Below, one piece after another: positions 54,966 to 64,000 of a stretch of 64,000 bases of DNA. The stretch covers positions 1-64,000 of the forward strand of contig JAAVTG010000048.1 in the NCBI GenBank assembly GCA_011947345.1. Direction: 5' to 3'. Both the position numbers and the translations under genes were made by a program. Within the stretch, counting starts at the first letter, position 1; every line of letters begins with the position of its first letter. The DNA is from Phytophthora quininea. Taxonomy: Eukaryota; Oomycota; Peronosporomycetes; Peronosporales; Peronosporaceae. A model generated the notes under the pieces. That model searched no databases. It was given only the letters and a program-made list of their open reading frames with translations, and was not told where the DNA came from.

Positions 54966-55325
54966 TTACGAAGAGCACGCTCCATCCGAAGCCTTGGTGA
55001 TTGTGTCGGCTGGGTGCTTGCAGCTCGCGATCTGCAGCTGGCTCGAGTTGATGTAGGTGTGGCCATTCGAGCCACAAACGAATTGGGAGTCTCCTCCGGA
55101 GCAAATGTTGTCGCAACTGGCAGGTTCGCCCATGGTGTCGGAGTAGCCCTTGAAAAGCGAGTCCGACGTGGATTTGTTCATTGGCACTTCAGGGCCACGA
55201 CCAAACTCCGGAGCTCCGTCGCTGGAAGAGGTGCCGACAGGACTCGGCCCTTCGTTGATTTCACTGTCAGCGTGGACATTGGTGGCAGCAATTGCAACGG
55301 CGACAACGGCGAGGGTGAACTTCAT
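54966..55325 (-). CDS. Secreted Kazal-like inhibitor with a lost cysteine (Kazal 4)
   Basis: 119 residues, paralog of Kazal 1: signal peptide MKFTLAVVAVAIAATNVHA, linker with GRGPEVPMNK, and a Kazal-like domain. The fourth cysteine is gone: CGSNGHTYIN is followed by SSQLQIASC where Kazal 1 has ECALKIARC. Five cysteines remain, so one disulphide cannot form, as in atypical Kazal domains known in Phytophthora. Intact frame; Inr-FPR promoter identical in core to Kazal 1. Confidence 0.88.
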   Translation of the reverse strand: MKFTLAVVAVAIAATNVHADSEINEGPSPVGTSSSDGAPEFGRGPEVPMNKSTSDSLFKGYSDTMGEPASCDNICSGGDSQFVCGSNGHTYINSSQLQIASCKHPADTITKASDGACSS

Positions 55326-55347
55326 CGTGTTGGGGTGGGGCGCTGAG

Positions 55348-55363
55348 GAATTCCGAAATGAGA
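55348..55363 (-). promoter_or_regulatory. Inr-FPR core promoter of Kazal 4
   Basis: The minus strand reads CTCATTTCGGAATTCC, sharing TCATTTCGGAATTC with the Kazal 1 promoter. Confidence 0.7.
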
Positions 55364-55719
55364 GAACGAACGCATTTTGCTTGACGCTTCGCCTTCATTA
55401 CTCTCAACATCACTGTGAAATGTGGATTATCTCCAATTGACACGTCACAGAATACAATCCATTAGTTCTCCTGAGCCAGGACTTGCGAATTTGTGAATTG
55501 CTAGGATGAATTTCACTGTTGGCGAAAATAGTTATTACTCCACAATCTAATATTTCGTTGAAGCTGCACATTCGGAGAGAATGGAGCAGCACTGGGGCTT
55601 CTTGGCGCCCTGGTGCGAGCTTCTCTACGACTACATTGAGTACAGAGCAGTGCAACGCGACTGAGAGGCTCGGGTCTCCAGAAACACCGCCTGGAAGTGT
55701 CATTACCAAGGCGCAGTGA

Positions 55720-57260
55720 AGAGATGGACGACGAGACACTGAAAGACGTAGAATCCGAGCTAGCAATGCCTCAAGAGGTGAACTTCCAGAGCAGTTTTCT
55801 TAGTTTGGAGAAGCGTTGGCTCTGCTGGCGGCCGTGGCTCACGTGAGTCAAACAGCCTGGAAATTTACTAGTGGAACACTGTGGAGTGGAATCTGAGCCA
55901 CGAAGAAGAAGCTCAATACGAACGAGACGTTCCAGCCCACTTTTTATTGCTAATAGATCCAGATGAAGACTTGAGAAGGTGTGGAGAACACCACCAAAAA
56001 CGAGGTTCGGTGCTCTTCTGTCACCCCAACCATAGAACGTAACCTTCTCAAGAATACGTGGCAGCGTAGGCGAAGACTGCAGCGTTGGATATGAACCTAA
56101 ACAAAGGAGGCAGTGGAGTGGATGTTGTCATTCTGGTGGCAAATGTATTACCCAGACACGGGCACTTACCAGGATGGAGATCCGAGGGTTTTGCAGAATG
56201 TACTGGAAGCCGATCAAGCGATCTGAGCAATGTGGAGGGCGTGGAACAACAACATATTGCACCGGGAACTCTGCGATGTACCTTCGTACTGAAACTTATG
56301 GTCGCAGACTTGGACGGGATCACTGGCTACCCTAAACTGGCTGATACATTTCTGAATCCAATTAATCATAAGTTTTGGTTTTCGGACGGATTGGGACGAT
56401 TCTGAAGGTCTGAACAACGATAAGAACAGTGAGAGGAACGGTTTGGTCAGGTCATGAGATGTTTGTCCAATGGGAGTCGTCATAGTCGTGAAGTAACCAA
56501 TTATTCTTTGGTGGGGATAGAGTATCAGGAGCTACTACCGATGGTCTGCCCGTTTTCCTGTCGGCAATAGGATCATCGCTGAAGTCATTAACGGTCGATG
56601 AACTAAGAGACGATATTGGGGAGAGCACAATCCTGGAGCCCTGTCCTATGCTCGAGGAGCTGTCACTCTGCGGCGGTCTGGTTGACGCGTTCTTTGATTT
56701 ATGCGAGTACAGGTCAAGTACTGATGGCCCCTTCAGCAGAATTCACTGGCACGACATCACTTCGCTTTCGAGATATTTGAGCGACTCTACCAATCCACTT
56801 CGAAGTGCTTGCGGCGGCTGCGTGTACGACTCAACAAGCCTTGAGATGGATGGAGAGCTGTTTGGGGACAGTACGACCCACCTAATTTTGCCGACGAAAT
56901 GGCTGCACTTTTGTTGATGCTGAAGACTAATTGCACGTTGGAGTACTTTGAGATACTTTTCTCGCCACAACATCGCTAACATCTTGAGGCTTTCAAGATT
57001 GAATACCGAGACCCTGCCAACCAAATGTCGAAGCCGTTCCCTATTGAATGCAAGATCGCGCTTCTGAGTGTTCTGGGATTCGGTAGACCGGCAACAAACA
57101 GCAAGAGTCGGTCGTAATCGGTGGGGTGCAAATTGGATGCCCTAAGCAACATTTTCGCATTCGCTGCTATTCCTAAGGGGATTTACTTCAGTGGAGGGAG
57201 TCTAGGAATTGATTTTGACGATGCCAACGAAGATGGCGAGGATGATTTTAGCTTTTAGAT
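55720..57260 (+). pseudogene. LRR-like oomycete family, copy 2 (broken, internally deleted)
   Basis: Acidic start MDDETLKDVESELAMPQEVN, then ALALLAAVAHV in another frame, GTLRCTFVLKLMVADLDGI, LEELSLCGGLVDAFFDL and the DDANEDGEDDFSF acidic tail. Many stops and shifts; the central part is shorter than in copies 1 and 3. A dead copy. Confidence 0.6.
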
Positions 57261-57551
57261 TCTAGCTACTTGCGCTTCCGGAGGACAGGATGGTATTGGT
57301 TACGGAGACAACGGATGCAGTTGCTTTTCAGCTCAAGAAGAAAGGGACAGAAAGAGAGAGATACCTTAGGAATGTAGCGGCAACACCGAAAACCTGGCCC
57401 GAATCAACTGCGATGCCGAATTTGGTTAATTGGCAGCACTGCCACTGCTGTATTTCTGTCCCATGACTTCGAAATACTTCTTGAAAGCGCATCCGACTTG
57501 GACATCACTTCCGGGCCGGGACCAAGATAGAGAGACTCATTGGTCAAATTT

Positions 57552-57567
57552 TGACTCATTCAATGTT
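57552..57567 (+). promoter_or_regulatory. Initiator before a truncated Kazal-family locus
   Basis: ACTCATTCAATGTTCC, an Initiator match about 45 nt before the ATG at 57599. Confidence 0.45.
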
Positions 57568-57598
57568 CCCACTCCACCTTCCCAAACAAACCTCACGG

Positions 57599-57772
57599 AT
57601 GAAGTTCGTTCTCGCACTTACCGGAACTGTCGTCGCTGCAGTCGCTACCAGCAGTATCAATGCGGACGGCGAACTCAACCTCGGCCCAGGTCCTGAAGTG
57701 ACCATGAACAAATCGGAAGCGGATGCGATGTTCAAGAGATACTTCGACGCTCGACGAATTGTGCACGAATGA
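57599..57772 (+). pseudogene. Kazal-family leader without a Kazal domain (Kazal 1-like)
   Basis: 57 residues: signal peptide MKFVLALTGTVVAAVATSS, then LGPGPEVTMNKSEADAMFKR as in Kazal 1 and 4, then divergence and a stop just where the first cysteine should come. It is the second domain-less leader in the window, from the other subfamily than 53590. Confidence 0.7.
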
Positions 57773-58042
57773 TCGTGTCAACTTGTAGAGTCTTAGGCGT
57801 ATTTTCAACGTTGAGATGGATCAACTTGAATTGACTCGTCAACGCATAGTTTTGAGTGGCAAAGCGCAGGATGCGATCGATTTGCTCTCCTACCTCTGGC
57901 TCTGGCTCAGAGACGGAATCACCAATCCTTGTGCCATCTTGCGGCGCTGAGACAATGGGCAAATCACGCCCTCGGTGAGTTGCTACCAAATTCGGAGGGT
58001 ACTGCCACCAAAGTTGGTGCATTCGACCAGAGATGGTTCATA

Positions 58043-58076
58043 GGATATGCCGGGGCCGACAGGCCCCGTCATATCC
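58043..58076. repeat. Near-perfect 34-bp palindrome
   Basis: Arms GGATATGCCGGGGCC and GGCCCCGTCATATCC with a GACA loop; one mismatch. It lies about 50 bp before the start of the transposase-like gene and may mark an element end or a control site. Confidence 0.85.
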
Positions 58077-58122
58077 GATACCGATTTCCGATCTCCGAAA
58101 CATTGTAGTCCACACAAAAAAG

Positions 58123-58914
58123 ATGGAGCTAGTGCAAGCGTACGAGGAGAAATTGGCCCAGCAAGATGTGAAGCGGCTTACATGTGAGGCAATGGCAGCG
58201 AAGAGGTTTCCCCTGTGCTACAGTACCCTAAATCTAGTCGAGAAGACTCTCTACTTTCTACTCTGTATTTGTGGCCTGTCGTTGTGTGGGTTCCAGAGTG
58301 CGTGAAGCCTTCTCGAAAGCCATTTTGTGTCGTCCAAGGATGTACATGCTCCCCGCGACTGCGAGAGTACAAGCAGCGAGTGGTGGAGGAGGTGGACACG
58401 AAGTGTCATCTTCTCTACATCAAATACCAGTGCACGGGAGACTCTAAAACTTCGTTCTCAACTGTTAGTCCCTCGTACTTGCAGCGACAGGCACAGCTGC
58501 TTTTGCACTTCTGCTACGTGATAACTAAGAAGTATGGACTTTTAAAGCATGTTATGGAGCTAGTTCAGGAGGGCATGCTGTCTTTTCATGGACTATCAAG
58601 CACGGTGAGCAACCTCAAGAGGCGTCGTGAAAAACGTTATTACAAGTTCTTGGATCTGTTTGTAGATGAAGTGCGCAAGAACCAGCTTTTGAGCTCTTCG
58701 TACTTAGCGCCATCACCGCCCACACCGGCACAATACTGTGCTAAGCAAAATCCCGTTGGAACTGAAACAATGTCGGCGGCTTGGCTTCAGGGATCTCGCA
58801 TTTCCAGTTCGTTGTGTGAGCAACTGATGCGGAGTCTCAAAGTGAAAAAAGCGCTACGGGTCGATCACTCTGTAAAGTTTTGTAAGAAATTGCAAATTTG
58901 GACTGGGGAACAGG

Positions 58915-58949
<35 letters not shown>

Positions 58950-61131
58950 ATGACGGACGCCAAAATGCTGCTGCTGCTTCAAAATGAAGTAGGACAAATT
59001 ATTGGCCGCAGGTTGACCCGGTCGGAGAACAATGATGAAACTCGCGAGTTACTCGAGCACGTAAAGAGCTCGTTTCCTGAAGATGGGCGAGGAGAGCTAT
59101 ATCATCCGTGACAATGCAAACTCGATTCGCGGCATGGTAAGCGATGTGTTTGGAGCTGCCGTGAGCGTCCGCCAGGATCCATTTCATGTCGTTCAGATAT
59201 TTACTGAGAAAGTCAAAGGCAGACGACTAAGAGAGTAGTGGCAAAGAGACTGCACGAAGCACTTTACACTGTCGATGAACACCTGCGGGTGCCAGCTGAA
59301 ATGGCTGCTAAAGTTCAGGTAGCGCTAAGTGGAATTTCGTCTCATGATATAAATTGCACCATGCAAGAGTGGAGAGGCAGTCTGAGCAGCAACCTCGAAC
59401 AAATTCAGCGAGGCGATCTCTACGTGAAGACAACACGTACCAAGAAGGTGGCGGAAACAGCGTTCGGGTGCTGTCTACCAGTCAGTTGGAAGGATTTCAC
59501 TCCGCATTGAAAACCTCCTCGCCCGGTCTGTATCCGCCGAAGTGGAGCTTTGAGTTCTGGATGTGTTTATCTCGCGACATAATCTCACGATCGGCTCGAA
59601 CTACGGCCGCAATCCACCACTACAGCACTCTGATATTGTTACACTTGCTCAGACGGCAAGCTGGTGCCGCGGCATAATACCAGAATCACCACAACTCGAA
59701 TTCGTGTCAAGGCTGCTGTTATCTCCGCTGCCGGTGCCGAAGTATCGCTCTGTCACCTACCACGATTTTGGATTTGAGAAGTGGGGTCAACTGTTTGCTA
59801 TAGCGCGCGTAGATACGGGAGCATTGGAATTGAATTTACACCACGCCCAACAGCACGGCAGCACGATTAAAGAACTCCTGTCGAAGCAAGCTGTATTTGC
59901 CAACACCAGCTGCCTTCCAAAGTCGGCCTTCTTCAACACACTTTGCCTCACCGAGTTCGACTATGAAGCCGCCGCTGGGTTTTCATCAGAGGAGCTCACC
60001 TTGTTGCGGCAACTGCGATCAGAGCAGGCAAACTCTGGACGAATTTGGACGGATTGTGCCTTAGTCACGACGGTCATGTTCAACATCGTAGCGACATCCA
60101 ATTCCAACAAGCGCCTGAAACTTAGGCGACGCAGCTATGCCACAATTGCATCAAAATTCGAAGCGTTCGCGAAGCTCAAGACGGGGAAATCGAGATCCAC
60201 AACAGGGCCTCGATTATTCCGCTATCAGTATCCAGATCCCGTCTCAAATGCCCTCAGTGGGCACGAGCAAGCGTTCCAGATCGATCTGTTTAACGCCCTT
60301 CGACAGATGCATAACCTTCGCAAGAAACGTCAAGTTTTCGTCAGAGTGTATGACTTTGCGTCCTGTGTATGTCAAGGTATTCACCAGCGATCATCGGAAG
60401 ACCTGCTCTCCAGATGGGAAAATCTAAAGCGTGCATCCAACAGAGGTGCCTCCCTGAAAATCAAGCTCAAAATCCCACCTGAGATGTTGCCAAGCGTGCG
60501 TGCAACGCTACGTAAAGCTAAAGTGCCTGTGCCGTCGTGCACCGAGATTGCTCACCCAGGAGTCCGTACCGAAAACACTACCAGAACGTCGATGATCCCA
60601 ATGCAACTCCATTCAGACGATACCGTGTCGTCATCACCTCGCCCGAGTCCATCGCAGTCACCAGGAGAAACCTCACCCTGCCTCAGCGACGATCTCGTCA
60701 TTTTTGCAAACACTGAGAGCGTTCTAACTCATGCTTCAACAAGGCCACTTCACTCGCCCCCGCCCGCATTCATTTCGGAAGAAAATATTGCCAGACTTCG
60801 GGCGCTTGAAGCCGGCCTGCCTAACGGAAGTGGCAAGTGGAATGCCATCTACGACGCGTATTTAAAGCTGTATCCAGACCCAGGTTCACATATCTCCATG
60901 AAAGCACTGCGATGCCGGCTTAAATCCTCGAAGCCACGATCAAAACGTACTCAAGATCTACCTGAGCAGCCTTCGGCCGCTGGAACACCGGCGCTCAAGC
61001 GCAAGAGAACATCGTGTGAAAGCTGTTGGCGACGCAAAAAGCAATGCGGAGACCTAAGTGAAAACCCGTACTGCACAAATGCTAGCAAACAGAAAGATCA
61101 GACGTGTTTATCACATTACTATCCAGCATAA
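58123..61131 (+). pseudogene. Large transposase-like protein with Myb-like and Cys-cluster C-terminus, broken
   Basis: N-terminal part with Cys-rich FCVVQGCTCSP and a segment ALRVDHSVKFCKKL, then DNANSIRGMVSDVFG...QDPFHVVQ, and later STSQLEGFHSALK. The spaced Asp, Asp and Glu in these blocks look like an RNase-H-fold DDE transposase, though I cannot name the family. From 59563 a 522-codon open frame continues (HNLTIGSNYGRNPPLQHSDI...CLPKSAFFNTLCLTEFDY...NIVATSNSNK), then a Myb/SANT-like unit and a basic Cys cluster (KRKRTSCESCWRRKKQCGDL). Breaks near 58200, 59095, 59235, 59450 and 59540. The (AG)16 tract at 58917-58948 adds an Arg-Glu run inside the first part. Confidence 0.6.
58917..58948 (+). 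repeat. (AG)16 microsatellite
   Basis: Perfect dinucleotide tract in the coding frame of the transposase-like gene, encoding alternating Arg-Glu. Confidence 0.97.
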
Positions 61132-61281
61132 TAGAGCTCTCGTGTTCATTGTTCGTACTTCGTGTGGCTGCACCAGCATAGAAACTCTCTTTGTGGGGCG
61201 ACATGCTCGCTAGATGGCGCTTGGCGTGTTGGCGGTCGCCCAGCGCGTCACCCTAAGCAGCTTTCTTTGTGAGCCGAATAC

Positions 61282-61382
61282 GGGGCTGTGCGGGACAATT
61301 GGTCGGGACAAGATGTGGTGAGAAATGGTCAGATGTGGTCAGATGTGGTCAGAAGTGGTGCACTTGGTCGCGGGACAGCCCC
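61282..61382. mobile_element. Small MITE-like element with internal tandem repeats
   Basis: Ends GGGGCTGT and ACAGCCCC are inverted, and CGGGAC occurs inside both ends. The centre holds tandem copies of TGGTCAGATG at about 61327-61358. About 100 bp, no coding capacity. Confidence 0.45.
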
Positions 61383-61399
61383 AGTAAAACGTAAAAACC

Positions 61400-63170
61400 C
61401 GAGCAGAGATTGGAGAAAAACTCTTACAGATTTCGAGAAGCGTTGGCTCTGTTAGCGACTGTAGCCCATGTGAGTCGAAAGGCCTGGAAGTATTTACTAG
61501 TGGAGCATTGCGGAGTGGATCTGGGCCAAGAAGGAGAGACTCAACATGAGCGTGGCATTCCAGCCCACTTTTTACTGCTAATAGACCCAGATGACGACTT
61601 GAGAAGGAGTGGAGAACACCACCAAGGACGGGACTTGGTACGCTTGTGTCACTACAATCACAGAACGCAACCTTCTCAAGAATATGTGCAAGTGCCGGCG
61701 AAGATTGCCGCACTGAATATGAACCTATGAAGAGGAGGCAGTTCTGGAGTGGATGTCGTCCTTCCTGTGCAAGTTTTGTTTACCCGAGCATGGGCATTTC
61801 CCTAGATGAAAGCCCAAAGATCTTGGAAAATATATATTGGAAGCGGAACGACTGATCCGAGCCATGTGGCAGTGTGTAGAGCGGCAAGTCGTTGCATCAG
61901 GGACACTGCGATGTCCGTTTGTGCTAGAGTCTACAGCTGCAGATTTGGAAGCGCTCGCGGGTGTTCCGAAGCTGGCCGATGCGGTTGAAAGTGTTCTCGA
62001 TCAGAACCTTTGGCTTTCGGAAGGGTCGAAGACGGATAGTCAGCTTTCAAACCAGCTGACTCAAATTGGATCGTTGGAGTTAAACTGGAAGAACGCGCTG
62101 GAATCAGAACCGTTTGAATCGATGATCACAGCGTTGATTGTAAACCAAACGACTAGCAATCTCACGCTAAAGCTGTTTAACGCAGAGGACAGTGAGCTCT
62201 GGTGGAGATGGATCGCTTATGGGTTGTTCTGTAGGCGCGCCCACCAGTCATTACTAAACCCTCTCACAGTCACCCATGTGCAAAGCTTATCTGTGCACGA
62301 TATGGAGGAGTTTAGTCTGTGATAAATTCTGACTGTCCGGATACTATAGTGGATTGGCGACTGCGGCCTCCAAGTCGTGACGCTATTCTGAAAGCCAATG
62401 CTCCAATTCGAAGGGAGCACGACGAAGATTTTGAGATTGCAGAAGATTCTAACCCCTAACCTTTCCGATCCGACATCGGCTTGGACTCTTGGTGACGACA
62501 CTACCGCTAAATGGGTCGATGCCGTTGTCCCAGGCTTCAGCCGTTGCGAAGTACAGTATCGAGATTTGGAATCCCTACCTGAAACAACGACTGCAGGCTC
62601 CTGCGGTTTGACGCCGCTCACAATCGCATTCGACAACGTAAAAGGATCCATTTCTGATGGGCTGCCGCTCTTCTTGTCCGCAGTAGGATCGCCATTGAAA
62701 TCACTGACGCTCGCTGGCCCGAGGGATGGCATTGAAGAGAGCACAATACTTGCAAGTTGTCCTAACTACAGGAGCTTTCTCTCTGTGGCGTCTCTCTGTG
62801 GCGGGCTAGTGAACGCCTACATTGATTTACGTGATTTCACTCCAAGCTCGGAGACGCCATTGAGGAGCATTCATTGGCACGACGAGATTGCCCTGTCTAT
62901 CGAGCTTATCGACGTGACCAACCCCTTGCCAAATGCGTGCGCCGGCTGCGTGTTCGCCTCGACAAACGGTGGGGCGTATGGTGGGTTGAGCAGGGAGAAT
63001 ATGACCCACCCAATTTCTCAGACGAAGTGAGTGCGCTGTTGAGGATGCTGGAAATAAATCGCGCTTTGGAGTTCTTTGAGGTCTTGTTCTCGCCACGGCA
63101 TGGAGCTCATCTTGAAACTTTCAAGAGGCAATGCCGCAAACCTGAGATCCGAATACCGAAAGCATGACCA
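61400..63170 (+). pseudogene. LRR-like oomycete family, copy 3 (broken)
   Basis: Starts with YRFREALALLATVAHVSRKA, then in other frames GTLRCPFVLESTAADLEALA, LKSLTLAGPRDGIEESTILA, SLCGGLVNAYIDLRDF and LEINRALEFFEVLFSPRHG. Frame changes near 61725, 61830, 62320 and 62950. The acidic N-terminus of copies 1 and 2 is not present; the small MITE-like element ends just before this copy starts. Confidence 0.6.
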
Positions 63171-63229
63171 ATTATGTGCATGTGGTTTCTTGGGCTGAAG
63201 GCGAATTCAATAGTGAGTGCATTAGAGGT

Positions 63230-63345
63230 TTAAGGTTGGGGTGGTTACAACTGCTGCTGCTCTAGTCGTTGGCAACCGCTCTAGCGGTTGCTCTCTGCGG
63301 TTGTTTCTGGAGGTGTTTCAAGTCTGGGAATGTTTCTGCGCCACA
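63230..63345 (-). repeat. Possible start of a 3' LTR
   Basis: On the minus strand, a purine run GGGGGCAG (63346-63353) downstream of the pol stop is followed by TGTGGCGCAG, the layout of a polypurine tract and an LTR beginning TG. The LTR end could not be fixed. Confidence 0.45.
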
Positions 63346-63363
63346 CTGCCCCCGAAGACTTGA

Positions 63364-64000
63364 CTACACCTGATTGTCCTGTGGGATGGTTTTCAAGTGT
63401 TTCTTGATGCCGTTGTCGCTGCAGTTGTCCACGTATGCTGTCACCAATTCTGCCGCTGCTTTGTAGATGCTGTCGAATGCTTCCCACGAATCTTCAGTGT
63501 CTTCTAAGCCTTTCCAGCTTACTAGCAACTCCCATTCCTTGGTCCGGCGATTGTATCTTCCATTGTATACTGCTCGAACACCAAGGTTGATACCCTGAAG
63601 TGCGACGTGATGCTTTAGTTCTTCTGTCACCTCGAGCATGCTGTCTGCGTAGTGTTTCAGTCTTATGGCGTGCACGTCGAAGTTTTCACCCGTAAGCAAA
63701 TGCTCAATCATGAAGCTGGTCGGGAGTTCTTCGACGATTCGAAAGGGCCCCACCCATCGAACCATCAGCTTCTGGCCTGACATTCGCGGGTCTGCCCTTG
63801 ACCAAAGCACAAAATCTCCGACGGAGAAGGTGCATTCTCGGCCCTTCTTCGCTGCTTGTTGTTGGAGACGTCGGCGCTCTTTTGCATCTACTACGTCTGC
63901 GTGCAGCTCTTGAAGGCTCGAACGAAGAGCTTCAAGTTGGGCAGCGGAGGAGTCTGTAGACCCTTGAACAACTTCAAATGCTCCTGCTCGTGGACTGGGT
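63364..64000 (-). CDS. Ty3/gypsy chromovirus polyprotein, C-terminal part (integrase end and chromodomain)
   Basis: 212 codons open from the window edge to the TAG at 63364. The part near the edge is the integrase C-terminal segment with the GPF/Y-type block (FSVGDFVLWSRADPR and VRWVGPFRIVEEL). It is followed by a chromodomain: EWELLVSWKGLEDTEDSWEA with the aromatic and acidic residues usual in the fold. In chromoviruses this domain steers integration toward marked chromatin. No break in the visible part; the rest lies outside the window. Confidence 0.9.
   Translation of the reverse strand, partial: PSPRAGAFEVVQGSTDSSAAQLEALRSSLQELHADVVDAKERRRLQQQAAKKGRECTFSVGDFVLWSRADPRMSGQKLMVRWVGPFRIVEELPTSFMIEHLLTGENFDVHAIRLKHYADSMLEVTEELKHHVALQGINLGVRAVYNGRYNRRTKEWELLVSWKGLEDTEDSWEAFDSIYKAAAELVTAYVDNCSDNGIKKHLKTIPQDNQV

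Noticed and set aside
61327..61358. CRISPR-like array
   Set aside because: The 10-bp units are contiguous tandem repeats without spacers, in a eukaryotic genome.

Overview
The window looks like nuclear DNA of an oomycete, most likely Phytophthora or a close relative. The evidence is: Initiator (Inr) plus flanking (FPR) core promoters of the oomycete type in front of many genes; short GT-AG introns of 55-60 bp; GC-rich third codon positions; a secreted protein with an RxLR and an EER motif; a cluster of secreted Kazal-type protease inhibitors; a Crinkler/RHS-like gene; and Helitron, Crypton, MULE, LINE, SINE and Ty3/gypsy remnants. No tRNA or rRNA gene was recognised; the only tRNA-like sequence is the head of a SINE. 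Species cannot be fixed from the sequence alone.

Region 1 (1-23 kb) is gene-rich. It holds three POT-family peptide transporters (1-573 partial, 15604-17458, 19855-21707), a secreted subtilisin-like protease (2034-3488), three epoxide-hydrolase-like alpha/beta hydrolases (3643-4607, 13043-14219, 14314-15294), a large NAD-dependent glutamate dehydrogenase (9042-12135), a small disordered hypothetical protein (12371-12787), and a secreted protein of five six-cysteine repeats (21908-22978). A 1.39-kb inverted repeat (5009-6393 and 7486-8870) ends about 100 bp before the GDH Initiator. Transporter and hydrolase copies alternate, which points to local duplication; two hydrolases share a nearly identical tract of about 200 bp.

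Region 2 (23-64 kb) is AT-richer and full of repeats. It holds a Helitron remnant, three decayed copies of an LRR-like family, one RxLR-EER effector candidate, a LINE fragment, two Cryptons, ankyrin-like remnants, eight Kazal-family loci (some intact, some truncated or broken), a SINE, a transposase-like gene with DNA-binding-like C-terminus, and the end of a Ty3/gypsy chromovirus. This contrast matches the known split of Phytophthora genomes into gene-dense and repeat-rich, effector-bearing parts.

The most striking structure lies at 40.9-50.3 kb. A Crinkler/RHS-like NTPase gene is split into three colinear pieces on the plus strand by a Crypton and by a second insertion. That insertion carries a 3.79-kb MULE with 162-bp terminal inverted repeats and an 8-of-9-bp target-site duplication. 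The MULE carries, besides its transposase, an opposite-strand gene resembling a 2-oxoglutarate/Fe(II) dioxygenase with zinc-finger-like ends.

Many otherwise intact genes are broken by single missing bases, mostly in G or C runs. The pattern is more like consensus sequence error than gene death, so such genes are listed as CDS with the break noted.
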